The translations under genes and the position numbers were made by a program. From positions 4,945,048 through 5,009,047 of the forward strand of contig SMSO01000031.1 of the NCBI GenBank assembly GCA_004764695.1: a stretch of DNA of 64,000 nt, written 5' to 3'. The notes beneath the pieces were generated by a model. It made no database searches and was not told the origin of the DNA. It saw only the letters and a program-made list of their open reading frames with translations. Source of the DNA: Schizochytrium sp. TIO01. Its lineage: Eukaryota > Sar > Bigyra > Thraustochytrida > Thraustochytriidae. Positions 41,612 through 54,852 of the stretch are shown piece after piece. Numbering within the stretch: the stretch's first letter is position 1; each line of letters begins with the position of its first letter.

Positions 41612-43438
41612 TTAGAAATGGGTTTTGATATTACACGCAGCGGGAGAAAGAGAGGAAGTAAATGAAGAGGTAGGAGATGCCAAAGGCGTGACCGACGCGT
41701 CGGAGAATCCAAGGTCTGCGACACAGTCAGGAGACACGACTTCTTCAGAGCGAAAATATTCGGGAAAGACCTCTCGAACGTACTTGAGCAGGATGGTTTT
41801 GCAATGCGCAACGCGGCCAGGGTGGACAGCTCCAAGACTGGTACCGAGAGCCGTGCAGCGGCAGTTGCAAATATCAAGCGCGCAGAGCAAACTCGCCGTT
41901 GCGGTCTCGGACGGCAAGAACTGCACAAATATATATTCGCATAAAACAATCTCCAGAAAGGTTTCTGTGAAAGAGAGCACCTTTTCGCGCAGTTTCCTAT
42001 CCACACTGTCAAAGTAGAGGATAAGGTGGCGCAAAAAAGCAAACGGTGTGACAGGGTTGAGTTCCCAGGAGAGAACGCGCAAGAGCTCAAGTTCCATAAG
42101 GCGAATGTCAGACTCGAGATAGATGCCTTCAGCAAGGCCTTGGAGCTCTTTAATGCTGATGGGCTGCGTCTCGCAGAGCTTAGTGGCAACAAGGATCGCA
42201 GCCAATGCGACCAATTGCAAAATGCACTTTTTGGTGCTTACGTGGCTTAAGTAGCGGTCAACGTAGTTCATTGCCGTCGCCACGGTGCAGATGCCGATGT
42301 CGTATTCGTCGACGAACTCGAACATCCATTCGAAGAGCCGCGATCGCCACACCGGCCGCATGCCATCCACCTGAACGGACTCAATATAGTTGTCTTGGAC
42401 TTGGTATTTCCGTTCGGTTTCGAGCATAGAGGCCAGTCTATCGCGGAGCTCATCTCGTTTTGGGACAATGGGACATGAGGAAAGCGCACTTGCGGGCTGG
42501 GCGAGAGTGGCCGCTTCGTCCAGCTCGTTTTCCCCATCTTCTCCATCATCATCATCATTATTTTCTTCTTCTTCTTCGTGATGACCATGTTGGTAGTCCT
42601 TACCTTTGTTACTTTCATTTTTTGCTGTCGTGGCGTGCGTTCCAAGCACGTGAACTTTGAATTGCTGTTGTTGTCGTCGTGGATGAAAGTGCTGAAAACG
42701 GTTATTTTCTTGATCCTCGAATTTGTCTTCTTGAGTGTTGCCAATATTTGACAGAACGCGATCATCTTTATCATCATTCTCGTTGTGGTTTCGGAAAGCA
42801 CAGGGATCTTCAGCATTGCAAATTTCCTCGTAGAGATCCTCGAGCCTGAGTGCTTGGTTCTCCTTGGAAGCCTCAGCCTCATCTTCGTCATTGTAAGTAT
42901 CGTATCCATATGCATCGTCATCATTATGATCACGGTCTCCATCTTCATACGCATATGCAAGCATGAACGCAGGGCTGTCGCATAAAGTTTCGCGCATGTC
43001 TTTCGAAGGACCACTTTTTCTGCCTTTCTCACAGAAGAACCGCGTTTCGGCTCTTCCAGCAGCTGCACCAGCTTTCCGGCGCAGGACCCCATGAGCGCCG
43101 ACCTCCTCGCCCACCTCGTCTGGCACGCTCTCATCTTCTCTGGGTAATCCTCGCAGGATCCTCTGCTGATTTTGGTTCTGATTTTGGTGCTTTTCCGATG
43201 GCTGCTTGAGCGTCCGCATGGTCTCCATGGCTGCGGCGCTTGTCATGGCTCTTTTCATCGACAAGGCCCTTGAAACTTCGGCGCCGGCAGTGCGGCTTCG
43301 GGGCCTTGGGTTTCTTCTCGACGCTGCGTCGGCCTGGCGTCCTTCCTCTCCGCTGTGGCGGCGTCCTCCGTCGCCGCAGCGGCCTCCGCCATGGGCGATG
43401 GCTGTAGCCGCCTCTAGCTGCCTTGCCGTGTCCGCCAT
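41612..43438 (-). CDS. Cyclin, probably of the D/G1 group
   Basis: A 608-residue protein with a two-fold cyclin box, so a regulator of a cyclin-dependent kinase. The N-terminal cyclin fold runs from about 340 (MLETERKYQ) through MRPVWRSRLFEWMFEFVDEY, TVATAMNYVDRYLS and LVALAAILVATKLCE to LRVLSWELNPVTPFAFL. The C-terminal fold extends to about 580 (SFTETFLEIVLCEYIF, ASLLCALDICN). W-R-L and the K...E pair that contact the kinase are present. The first 335 residues are low-complexity: Arg/Gly, then Asp/Asn/Glu-rich, with a Gln/His-rich block. There is no LxCxE Rb motif in the usual position, which weakens a strict D-type call. No introns. The start at 43438 is the first ATG, but a shorter N-terminus is possible. 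Confidence 0.9.
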   Translation of the reverse strand: MADTARQLEAATAIAHGGGRCGDGGRRHSGEEGRQADAASRRNPRPRSRTAGAEVSRALSMKRAMTSAAAMETMRTLKQPSEKHQNQNQNQQRILRGLPREDESVPDEVGEEVGAHGVLRRKAGAAAGRAETRFFCEKGRKSGPSKDMRETLCDSPAFMLAYAYEDGDRDHNDDDAYGYDTYNDEDEAEASKENQALRLEDLYEEICNAEDPCAFRNHNENDDKDDRVLSNIGNTQEDKFEDQENNRFQHFHPRRQQQQFKVHVLGTHATTAKNESNKGKDYQHGHHEEEEENNDDDDGEDGENELDEAATLAQPASALSSCPIVPKRDELRDRLASMLETERKYQVQDNYIESVQVDGMRPVWRSRLFEWMFEFVDEYDIGICTVATAMNYVDRYLSHVSTKKCILQLVALAAILVATKLCETQPISIKELQGLAEGIYLESDIRLMELELLRVLSWELNPVTPFAFLRHLILYFDSVDRKLREKVLSFTETFLEIVLCEYIFVQFLPSETATASLLCALDICNCRCTALGTSLGAVHPGRVAHCKTILLKYVREVFPEYFRSEEVVSPDCVADLGFSDASVTPLASPTSSFTSSLSPAACNIKTHF

Positions 43439-43746
43439 CGCGCTAACGAGGAGCGAGCACGCAAAGACGGGAGGGAGACGGAGGAGGAAGAGGAGGAGGG
43501 GAAGCCGACAGCGACCAGGGCCGCGTCTGCGCCGCGCCTCCGGACCGCGCCTCGAGCCTCTACGCCGCCGGCTGAGGCTTGCCGGACTGTACGCACGCGG
43601 CCAACCTCGCTCAGGTTGGCCTGACGAAGGGCATTGGTTTTACTTTTTACTCCTCTGTTTGTTTAATGTTTATTTATTACGATGATTAGATTCAATGATG
43701 AAATATTATTTTTATTTTAAAAAAGGAGGAGAAGAAGACGAAGAAG

Positions 43747-43748
<2 letters not shown>

Positions 43749-43786
<38 letters not shown>

Positions 43787-43789
43787 GTA
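43749..43789. repeat. (ATT)n microsatellite
   Basis: About 13 units in a very AT-rich stretch upstream of the cyclin gene. Confidence 0.92.
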
Positions 43790-44212
43790 GTTCATAATTT
43801 ATAATTTATGATTTTTTAATAATAATAAATTTTAGTTACCTCATTATGAATTATTTTATCATGATTGTTATAGAAACAGAAGAAGCGTAAGACAATTTAG
43901 GAAAACTCAGGTACCCAAAAGAAAGCTTTCGCGCATGGAGGGAGGGAGATCTTAACGATGAGGATTGGGCGGCTTGGGCGCTCAGCCTTCTAAGCTCATT
44001 GCCAGCAAACGCAGGACAGAAGAGACTTCCTGGAATTTATTGTCTTCGTCTTTCCATGGTGGATATGTATGTAGGCTGTTTGTTAGTCAGGGAGGCACCA
44101 AGAGCCTCCTAGAGTGTTTTCATACTTATGTACTTGTACGATTCTCTTCAAGTTCCTTCATGATACTTTATTTGTCTATTTATTACTTAACTTTTAAGAA
44201 AAACATCTCAGA

Positions 44213-44261
44213 GAAAGAAGAAGAAGAAGAAGAAGAAGAACAAGAAGAAGAAGAAGAGGAA
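44213..44261. repeat. (GAA)n microsatellite
   Basis: About 15 GAA units with single-base interruptions, purine-rich on this strand. Confidence 0.9.
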
Positions 44262-44358
44262 GTACCTACTAGTTAAATGCTAGGTAGAATTAGGAACAGA
44301 AATACCTAGAAACGGTGATCATGCGCATCATCGATTCTTACTTCAGTGATTGAGTGCG

Positions 44359-44400
44359 TGAATGAATGAATGAATGACTGAATGAATGAATGAATGAATG
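44359..44400. repeat. (AATG)n microsatellite
   Basis: About ten units with one ACTG variant. Confidence 0.9.
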
Positions 44401-45415
44401 TGTATTCCCACAATGCTTTTTCGCTGTTGCATGCTTTCTGGTGCTTGCTCGCCCACCTTGTTCTCTCAATGCAAGCTGCTAAATGCTTTTGCTTGCTTCT
44501 GAATAAGCTCAGGCAGGCCTTTCGCATCGATCGTTGATAGGAATGAATGTCTTTCGAGTTTCCATCGTTTGCCTTTATTCTCACGCTCCTCCCTTTTACT
44601 CGACCAGAAACCAAAAGAACTTTCAACCAACTAACTAACTCCCTACCTAACCCCCTTAACTTTAACGACAAAAGTCCAAACTTAGGCTTTCTTACAAAAC
44701 CCTTTTCATTTCAGTAGGTAGATCGATCAACAAAATGAAAACTTAACTTTCGTCTTCAAACTTCAAACTTCAAACTTCAGACTTAAAACTTAAAGCTTCA
44801 AAGAGAGAGAGAGAGAGAGAGAGTAATTAAAAACACAGCACCAAACCGATGGATGCACAACTAAACTCAGCGACCCGTGCAGTAAAAGGGGGACGGCCGA
44901 GAAACAAGCGAGTGCGGCCTCCCTTTCCTGCGCCCTTCTCTCTCTCCCTCTCTCTCTCTGCCAACTAACTAACTTCCTTTGCTGGGTCAACGGAGCTGTT
45001 CGTGGCCTCTCTTTGTTCCTTCATCCTCTCTTTCTTTCCCTTTTGCTGCCTTTGCTTCTTTCTTCCTCTTTCGAATGCTAATTAATTAAAATTAATTGAT
45101 GCCAAAGCGGCACTTACTGTAGAGTCTGATTAGTTAGTTCTTAGTCGTCTAGTTAAATAGATAGATAGATAGATAGATAGTTTAGTTCTCGATTGAGACG
45201 CCTGAAGGCCCTTCCTTCTGCGGCTGATTCCGCGAGAAAGCGATCGTCCTTGAGCTCTTCTCGTCGCAGGCAGGTATGTCACATTCTGCCTGTCGTCTGG
45301 TCTGAGCGTGCCATAGATACGCACCTCTCGTGGCATGACTCTGTTCAGAGCATCGAGGTTTACGCACGCCTCGGCTTGGCTCGGCTCGGCTCGAAAGCAA
45401 GAAGGGCATTGGTGC

Positions 45416-45421
45416 CTTTTT

Positions 45422-45497
<76 letters not shown>

Positions 45498-45499
45498 TC
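45416..45499. repeat. (CTTT)n polypyrimidine array
   Basis: About 20 perfect CTTT units, directly followed by the ATTG array. Confidence 0.95.
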
Positions 45500-45503
45500 C
45501 TCA

Positions 45504-45934
<431 letters not shown>

Positions 45935-46300
45935 TTAATGCATTGGTTAATGCATCGATGCATTGATGATCTATTGATTGATTGCTTGATGTATTGATTA
46001 ATGCATTGACGTATGAATGATGCGTTGACTAATTGATTGACCAATTGAAAGGAGCCCCACTAGGTCCGTGCACACCTTCGTGAGCGACGTCGCTGCGGCT
46101 CTCGGGGCCCTCTCCAAGCTAGTGCCTGCACCATCGTTGGCTTTCTCCGCCCTTTTCCTTTTCCTTTTCCTCAACGATTCCCCTACCTCGCCACTCCCTC
46201 CTGTCCTCACTCCGGCAATCCAACTCGCTTCGCTTCTCCACCAAGACCTCCTCGAGCTCAAGGCGCCCGCTGTCCAAGATCTTTATCGCCTTCATTACAC

Positions 46301-46402
46301 GCATTATATCGCATTGCATTATATCGCATTGCATTATATCGCATTGCATTATATCGCATTGCATTATATCGCATTGCATTATATCGCATTGCATTATATC
46401 GC
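46301..46402. repeat. 15-bp minisatellite, about 6.8 copies
   Basis: The unit GCATTATATCGCATT repeats without change for about 100 bases. Its halves (GCATT before and after TATATC) are themselves related. Confidence 0.93.
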
Positions 46403-46675
46403 GTTTCATTGCATTGCTGTCTCTCTCTCCCTCTCGAACACACACACACAGCGAATGCATGCAAACCCGCCGAAGCGGCATCGACGGAGAGCGCGATCGC
46501 CATGAGCTCCGGCGGTTGGTCGGTCGGTCGGTTGGTTGGTTGGCAATGCCAAAGCTCAGATCGACTTCGACGGCAGCTCAATTCTGATGGACGCCTTCTT
46601 TCCCAACGGATGATCGCAAATGGGCGCGAAGCTTCGAGCGATGCCGTTCCCTCTTCGCGCTCTTTGGTCGACGTA

Positions 46676-46765
46676 TGATATGACATGACATGACATGACA
46701 TGACATGACATGACATGACATGACATGACATGACATGATGTGATGTGATGTGATGTGATATGATG
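46676..46765. repeat. (ATGAC)n pentamer array passing into (TGATG)n
   Basis: About 12 ATGAC units, then a switch to a TGATG pentamer, then GATC repeats. Confidence 0.92.
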
Positions 46766-47794
46766 GTGATAAGAGATCGATCGATCGATCTTTCAATCAT
46801 TCATTCATTCATTCATTCGTGCTCGATCGCGAAGAGATCGCGAAGGTACCCAAACATTCTTCAAGATTGAAGAATTGGCGATACAGATAATGGGAATCCG
46901 AAGGAAAAGGACTCTTTCTCGCTTGCTTCCCAAGCTTTCTTTAGCTTCGTTCACTACGATGGAAGAAGAGAGCACACCCTTCCAAATGCCGTTTCCGCCT
47001 TCTTCCTTCACGGGCGACTTTAGTTCCTTCTAGCGCCTCTATACCCCACAGCTCCCGACTGCAGACCCCGCAGTATTGTTTTCTCTTTACTCCTTTTCTT
47101 TTGGCCGCGCTCGCTTGGAAACTGAAGAGCACTCGGCATCCTCTTTGCTGACCAGGCCAACCTGCAGCTAGCTGGTGTCTCGCTGCATGATGCAATTGGT
47201 TGGCTTATTCTTCGCTCTAGCCGCGTAGTTTTTACTCTCCTTGTTCTGCGACCTCGCTCGCAGCTTTCTATCTTTCCATTTACTCCGTTCAATCAAAATA
47301 AAAATATTATAAAGAACCTGAAAGACGCGCTTCGCGTCAATCACTTCCTCGCTCGAGCTGCGGCTTCTTCTTCTTGACCTTTTACTTTATTTTATTTAAT
47401 TTTAAATAAAAAACTATTTAAAAAAAACTGTTCTATCTAGAATCAAATAATTTATATATATACGTATAGAAATGAAAGCGAGCGAGCCAGCTACTAGTTC
47501 TGCTAGCAGTGGGTAGGGTAACCGCGGCGTTCAATGAACGACAGCAGCGTTTCCTTGCAGAATCAGAGCTCGAAGCCTGAGGATCTCTGGTACGCAGCCT
47601 AACCGCCTCCGCTCAGCCCAGCCCAGCTCAGCTTAGCTCAGCTCAAGAGCCTCTGCGGCGTTGGAACTTGACCTTTTTGCGAGTGCAGCTTTGGCCGTAA
47701 CTAATCTCTGTCGATGGCGTATGAATAAATGGCGGTCTTTCAGATAGAATAGACGGATTTTTCTTGCGTGGAAACAATCAATCATTCATTTATT

Positions 47795-47851
47795 CAATCA
47801 ATCAATCAATCAATCAAACAAACGAACAAACAAACAAACAAACAAACAAAC
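47795..47851. repeat. Compound (AATC)n-(AAAC)n microsatellite
   Basis: Five AATC units turn directly into about nine AAAC units, the same order as at 20801-20859. Confidence 0.92.
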
Positions 47852-48066
47852 AGTTCTGGAGCTCATGACGGTTGCATTCTTGAGGAGAAGAAACAGATAG
47901 CCTGCAGGACCCGAGGCGCGGTACTCCTGGAGAGATCCTGACCAACGGCGGCGGCGTCTCTCAGAAAAATGCAAAGGTCCCCAACGAGACTTGTATATAC
48001 AATCTCAAGTTCAAGTCTTCCCATGAGTGCCTTCCTTTCTTCTTTTAAGTTGCGTCGAATAAATTG

Positions 48067-48110
48067 GTGAGTGAGTGAGTGAGTGAGTGAGTGAGTGAGT
48101 GAGTGAGTGA
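48067..48110. repeat. (GTGA)n microsatellite
   Basis: Eleven perfect units. Confidence 0.93.
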
Positions 48111-49079
48111 TTGCTTTGCTGCACAAAGGGAGGAGAAGATGCCGATTGGAGTCTTTTCTGCGCAGTTTGTGGAGAATACATACCTATGCAAGCTGCGTAT
48201 GTGGAGAGGGGTCTGCGCTGCCTTTCTGTGCTTTTTATATGCCTTCTGTTGGCTCTTGTTCCTGGTTTTTCAAGCTTGAGCAAGACTGAGGCTTATTATA
48301 GAACAGGATAAAGATCCACTTCGCACAGTGATGGAGTGACATGCATTTCTAAGCGCCTTTGTTCTTGTTCTTGACCAGTTTAAGCTTTTATTTCATACTT
48401 TCGTTGGTTTTATAATCGTCGAATGAAAGTTCTTTCTTGCCTATTTTTTATTTGAATGATTTTATTTTATTTTTTATTTTATTTTTTAATAAAGAAGAAG
48501 AAGAAGAAATCATAGATATGTTACCAAAAGGAAAATCCTTCTGTTACTGTTACAGTAGTTGGACTTGGCTCGAAGAAATAAAAAGCTCTAGATTGTACAG
48601 GATGATGATGACTGGGAAAGAAAAGGAAAACCGTTTTCTGGTAGGATACATTCTGTCTGGTGTGAATGACCAGCATGCCCGAGCATGCAGTCTTTTACGC
48701 TGCACTATGTTTGGTATCACAGCTTTCAAAGAGGAGGTTTTCTTTATTGATAATAACTTAGAAGGCAATAGATATGTTGTTTTTGTTTTTGGTTTTGGTT
48801 TTGGTTTTACTTTTTTAGATCCTCAGGGAACATGCCTCAATGAATCCTTGTCGCATCTCAGAACAGGCGCTGCCCTTCCACACCCCCCCGCAGTCTCCAA
48901 GGACAGTGGTACTTCGGCCTATTCTTCAGCTATGCAACACCTGTGCGCAGAAGCACCTTAGAACCTGCAGAACTCGCGTACAGCTGCAAACTCTTGAGCC
49001 CGCTACTTCCAGCCTGAAACAGAGAGGAGTGGATCAATATGCGGCTAGCTCAGCGACTGAGCAGCTCGACTTAACGACA

Positions 49080-49119
49080 CAACACGACACGACACGACAC
49101 GACACGACACGACACGACA
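49080..49119. repeat. (CGACA)n pentamer array
   Basis: About eight perfect five-base units. Confidence 0.92.
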
Positions 49120-51623
49120 TGAAATGACACAAGCCGAGGCGTCTTCGCCTGAGTGTTTTGCGCGCTTTTAGCTCCCACAGTGAAGGTCAAGGTGTGGGCG
49201 CAAGGTTTGGTGAAATTCCTGTCGCTTGCTTTCCTCAGCGAAAGCTTGTGTGAGGTCAACCATAACGCCGCTGCTCCAGCCCCTCCTGATTCCCAGCCAA
49301 CCGCGTCCAAGATCAGTCGCTCGATACGCTCTCTGCGTCCGCCCATCCCTCCTTTTGCGCGTCGCCAAAGTGCGTCTACGCTTCTGACAGTCAGACAGAC
49401 TGTTAGCTATCCAGACAGGCGCTGGGATGGGCTGAAAATGGAGAGACAGACGAAGTTGAACAGCGGCGCTGCTTTCATCTTTCTTTCAAGCCTAAGCAGC
49501 TAAGTAAGTAAGTAAGTAAGTAAGTACGTATCCACGTATAATGGAATGAGAGACGCCCTTTCCTGAACGAAGCGAGTCTGTCGAAATTGAAGAGAGCAAG
49601 CAGGAACTGCCTAACATATGAATCTAAATTGTAGGTACGCATCGGCGTCATCTCTGTTTATTGGAAACGAGCGGCGGAATGGCTAAGTGCTGGGAGGCAG
49701 ATGCTTAAGGAGTGAGCGGTGTGCTGTTGATGAATTGGTCGCTGATGCTTACACAGCATTGCGTTCGTATTCGAATGCTCAGTTCTTTTCACCTTTGAAA
49801 GACAAGGGACTACTTTCCTCTTCTCTTCTTGTCATTAAAAAAGAATAAATAAATAAATAAATATAGTTTGCCTTTTTCTTTAATTTTATTTAAAATATTT
49901 GATTTTGATTTTTAAAATTGAAAATTAATAAAAACAACTTGAGTCCTTCTGATGATGTGCGATATAATAGCAATAATAATAAAAGGGTTTTTTTATTTTG
50001 TTTTAAATATATATATATAAGTAGCTTGTTTTGGTAGGGGGCAGTAATAATGCCACTATCTGACGAGTTTGGAAGTTGTTGGGTGAGACGAATGAAAGAC
50101 ACCTTTGAAAGACAAGATAGAAAGATAGAGAGCATGGCGTCAAAACCACCACGACGACTTGTGAGTTTTATATGATCAATCAATCAATGAACGAATCTAT
50201 GAAGCTCTTTAGCGACATGCTGAAGTAAAGCGAGCGAGAGCGAATCGGAGCACATATTTAAAGCAAACCGACACAGATTTATCGCTCCAGAGATAGATGG
50301 CGGAAGGAAGCCAGGGAAAGGCCATACAAACAAACATCCATCCATCCATCTACACATGCATATTATTACATAGGCTCTTCTAGAAAGGCGTCAATATTTG
50401 GAACCACCTGAGGCCAGAACAGACGAGAACCACCTAAACTTCCACCTAATCTGTTAGGCAGGTACTACTGTACTTCTTCTTTTTATTTAAAATAAATAAA
50501 TAAATATTATAATAAATCATAAATCATAAATAAAATCTCTTTCATCCAAAACTACTTCTACCCCTATCTAGCTAGGCACTTAGGTACATCATATAAGAGA
50601 CCATCAGCATCGTCAATAGTTTGTTTAGCTTGTTTAGCATCGTGAATCGTCGTGCATGGAGCGAGGAATCGAGACACCCGCGGGGCTTGAAGGCGGAGCA
50701 TCGCCGGTCTCCTTGGAGGAGCGAAAGAAAGCCCTCGACGCCGGCCTGTCGCTCCAGACGTCTTGGCTCGCCTGGAGACGGCTTCGAGAGAGCTGAGCTG
50801 GCTAGCCAGCTGGAGAGATCTTGAGGTTGGTTCATCTCCTTTCCCCATCTGGGCGACCTGCAGAAGATCCTTTGCAGAGCAGAGCAGACGGTGAACTTAG
50901 ACACGAAAGCATTGGACATGCGAGGTGCAGCTTCAGAACAGCTGCCGAAGAGCCTCGAGGACGCGCCGGCGCTAGGCGGGCAGAGGTGCGAAGGCACCAC
51001 CCATGCGCGGCTAGCTAGCTAGCTTGAGTGTCTGCTGCGGCGTTGCAGGCTCGGGCGGGCTTGCTCGACTCTCGCTCGAAGCAAGTCGCTCGCTCCTCAA
51101 GACAGCGACAGACAGACGACGGCAACCAGCGCAGAGCAGAGCAGAGCAGAAGCGCAAAGCGATCGGAAGCCCCGAAGCAGACAAGCATAGCTAGCTATCA
51201 ATCAAACTAGCAATGCTTCGCAGCGTACCCAAGCTAAGAACAGCCAAGAACAGGCAACAGTAGCCAAGAGCAGGCAAGAGGATAGCATAGCAAAGCCAAG
51301 CCACGAGCTTGAGCCCTTTCCGTGTCCGTGGACCGCGTGCACTGCGGCACAGGATAGCGGCGTTGGTCTCCAGTGGCATGAATGCATGCATGCATGCCCT
51401 ACGTGCAAGTTGGGCTCTTTCTTTCACAGTTCCTTGGCAGGCCTGAGAAGAGGGCCCCACGCCTGTGAACACGGCACACCTTCTATAAGCTCCGCTGCTA
51501 AAGCAAATTGTTGGCGCTGGCGGCTTCGAGCTGTTGGCATTCGGGCACCTGCTGCTGCTGCCTGCGAGGATCGACTCGATTCAACTAGATTAGATCTTGT
51601 CTAATTAAAATACAATTTGATAT

Positions 51624-51661
51624 GATCTGATCTGATCTGATCTAATCTAATCTAATCTGAT
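51624..51661. repeat. (ATCTG)n / (ATCTA)n pentamer array
   Basis: About seven units; the last base of the unit alternates G or A in blocks. Confidence 0.88.
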
Positions 51662-52328
51662 TCATGGCGCTGCGCGAGATGAGGGCAACGGACTAGAATG
51701 CCGCAAGACCGTGATGGACCCGGCGGAGAAGGCGTTGCGGCCGAAATCAGTTATGCAAGAGGGCCTCCCTCCAGACGTGCGAGTGTGGGAAAGACCTGAA
51801 AGACCTCCCTCCTTTCCGTGTTGCTCAGTAGGAACGTAGGAAAGCAAAGGATCGAAGCCTGATTTGCAAGGATTGCTGCTGCATCCATGGCAGTACGTAC
51901 GCTCAGAGCAGCGCAGCATAAGGCGCGCGGCCCAAAGTAAAACCGGGCAAACCGCCCTGACGGAGCAAGACCGACCGTCGCTCGTCGGCATCGGCATCGG
52001 CATCGCCACCGCCATCGCCATCGCCAGCTGCCGTGGTATTCTGTCGGTCGGAATGCCTGAGAAATAAAGAAAGAAACTAGATAAAGAAGAAAGAAAGAAA
52101 GAAAGAAAGAAAGATATACCCGTCCTCAGGCAGAACCAGGGAGCCAGGCAAGATAGCGAACAGGTCTAGCTAGCTAGCTACTGCTTGCTGCCATCGACGG
52201 AGTGACTGAGTGAGTGGCGTTACAAAAAAGAAGAAAACTTTGTGCTCTGGTCTTCCACTCACTCGCCCGAAGATGCAGAGGTTTGGGCAGCGGGGGGCTG
52301 CTGATTTATGCTGTTAGTCGGCACGGGC

Positions 52329-52438
52329 ATTCCTTAATTCCTTAATTCCTTCATTCCTTAATTCCTTCATTCATTCCTTCATTCATTCATTCATTTAGTC
52401 ATTCATTCATTTTAGCATTCATTTATTCATTTATTCAT
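52329..52438. repeat. Degenerate (ATTC)n-rich tract
   Basis: About 110 bases of ATTC, CCTTAATT and ATTT units in mixed order. Confidence 0.85.
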
Positions 52439-53005
52439 GTAATGAGAGGGTGGGAAACCTTACGTTCGACCCTGGCGAACGATCCACTGACTTGAAGTAC
52501 CGATGCAGAGGAGGTACGTAGTCCGAGTATTCATGGAGAAACAACTTTGTTCTTCCAAAGGAATTGCGACTCCCCCTTACCTACTTTTTTACTTTTACTT
52601 TTAACTTTAAATTTTAGAATTGACTTAAAACATCATGTATATGGTAGAGGATATACATATATAGATATTTTTTTTCTTAAGTAATGATTGATTGGTCCTA
52701 TTTTTCATGTTTGTTCGCGAGACGTTTGAAGATTCCTTGCGCCACCAGATAAGTGAGAGAAATGCCTGGCAGATAAGCAGGACCCGGTACAGAAAACGTC
52801 CACGTCGCCTCCTAGCAGAATAAAGGCACAACAGGAGGGTGTATAGCTAGAGGGGCTTGCTTTGAAATAGAGTTCGAGTTCTAGCTGTTGGTCGGTTGGC
52901 ACTGCTGTTTTCTTTTCTTTCTCCTTTCTTCGAGTGCGCTTTCAAAAATTACGTGGCTCGATTACACAATGAATGAATGACCTTGTAATCGTTCCCTACC
53001 TCCTA

Positions 53006-53033
53006 AGTAAGCAAGCAAGCAAGCAAGCAAGAA
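53006..53033. repeat. (AAGC)n microsatellite
   Basis: About six perfect units. Confidence 0.9.
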
Positions 53034-54663
53034 GCAGGAAAGACCTCAACTGCCTAAGGTGACGCCCCTGTCCGAGTGCTTCTTATATTACTTTAGGGGC
53101 AAGATACGGGGCTGATACGTTTTATAGCAACTTATAGACGATGTAACGCATGCATAAAGGGCTGTGCCACGAATATCTAAAGAAGCTAGCAGACTAACCC
53201 ACAAGAGGCCATAAAAGATTCCCACAACTCACTCGAGTGTGTGTTGGTTTTTGTCCTCGCAACATCTACTCGCTAGGATGAATAGGTAAAACCATTGCCA
53301 TTGCGATGGAAACTAGTTATTGTGAGAGCCTTAAGAAGCGTTGAACTGTGGGCACGTGTTGTAAGGTTCTGCACATGATGTTAGTAGTTTGTAGTTGTGA
53401 TTGTTTACTTTTACTTCCCCGAGAGAATGACTTGTTACGCTTTTTCTTATTGAAGGTACTACCCAGGCATCTTTTTATTTCTTTTCCATCTTTCTTTTTC
53501 TTTTTCTTTTTTTTTCAATTCAAAGGTTCATAAGTAGGCCTATTATTTATTATTATTAATATTTGTTTTAATCTCAATGATCAATAGGTAGGCCTAGATA
53601 ATAATCAAAACTTAAAATTAAGAGATGCAAATGAAGAAGAATTCGATCTCCAGAGAATTCTAGGATCTATTGAAAACGTTACACTAGTTATCTTGTATCC
53701 TCAAAGAGAAGGAATCATCCTATGTACTCAGATCTTTAACAACCATGCCATCAGAGCCATCCATGCCATTCATATTTATGTCATGAAAATCAAGCAAGCC
53801 AAGCAGCCAGTGCACGAGGGGGGGGGGGCTCGTTGTTCAAGCTCATGCAAGCTGGTGGCTGAGGTTGAATTGAAGATAGACCCGATTGGAAAGCGAGAAC
53901 TTCGCATTGCCATTGATTGAATGGATACAATCAATGCGGCCTGCAGATTCGCAACGCGATCATTTCATTTTCAATCTGCAGAGGCACTATTTTGCGAGAC
54001 CTGATCTTTCAAGAATCCTATCGTTGAGAAAGGGAGAAGGAGCTTGGCAATAAAAGAGTATACCCATAGCAACGGAGATTTACAGAGAATGCTTCATGAT
54101 CCTCTTCGCAACCAACGGAATGCTGACCAAAACAGGCACTCGTAATTTGCAACTGAGCGCAGTGCACAACAAGCTTCGCTTGAATACCACTCGCTCTGCG
54201 GATTTTTTATATGAAATGAAACTCACGAGACCCTCAATCACATTGCAAAAAGCAAGCAGGTTGCAACACAATCTGATAAGTATCCTAGCTATCCTAAGGT
54301 TCTGACTGGATCAACGAAGATGTGATTACCAATACTAAGACTTAAACGCCAGACGCCAATTAAGTGACAGGTATTGTAGCGTGCAGAGCATCTTCACGAC
54401 ATTCTATTATCGATTTCTCAAACTAATCGATTTATTTCAGATTCTGTCAAAGCTGGCTTAGCAGGCGAATGCCAAAGGTTAGCTATAGCAAGCAATGCTG
54501 GACCTCGAGACGCAGGTGGGCTCTTTGTGTCTCTTGATAGCTACAAAACTTTTCATAAAACAAAGAAAAATCTGTCGGTAGGAACAGCTTTCACGGTGCA
54601 AACGAATAGAATCCGAAACTCTAATAACAATGCCCTCAAAACACACAAGAACCTAGCAGGTGG

Positions 54664-54852
54664 TCAGGCTCTATAGTTTAGCTTACTCTGGCTTAACAAA
54701 CCAAAATGTGAAAATCTATTTCCATGGGACCTAGTAGGTATCTGTCCAAAATCTTTCGGGAATTTGTTTCTAAACCCAATCTGCAGCAACCAAAGTACAA
54801 ATGAGACGACATTTGGTAACAAGTTTGAATAGAACAGAAGTTTTATAGACAA
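54664..54852 (-). CDS. Candidate terminal exon, unknown
   Basis: On the minus strand a pyrimidine-rich tract ending in GCTGCAG (54781-54786) precedes sequence that is open in two frames. One gives a C-terminal peptide beginning IGFRNKFPKDFGQIP with a TGA at 54664. The other gives LETNSRKILDRYLLG and stops earlier. It may belong to the spliced gene at 55518-56366, but I could not connect them in phase. Confidence 0.25.
   Translation of the reverse strand: MSIKLLFYSNLLPNVVSFVLWLLQIGFRNKFPKDFGQIPTRSHGNRFSHFGLLSQSKLNYRA

Noticed and set aside
49650-49720. tRNA-like start (GGCGGAATGGCTAAGTGC)
   Set aside because: There is no matching B box (GGTTCRANNCC) or acceptor stem downstream.
50572-51000. 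A 142-codon minus-strand frame and a possible spliced plus-strand gene (PVAPDVLARLE joined to KILCRAEQ)
   Set aside because: GC-rich DNA is open in several phases here; the putative donor GTTGGT is weak and no start or family is seen.
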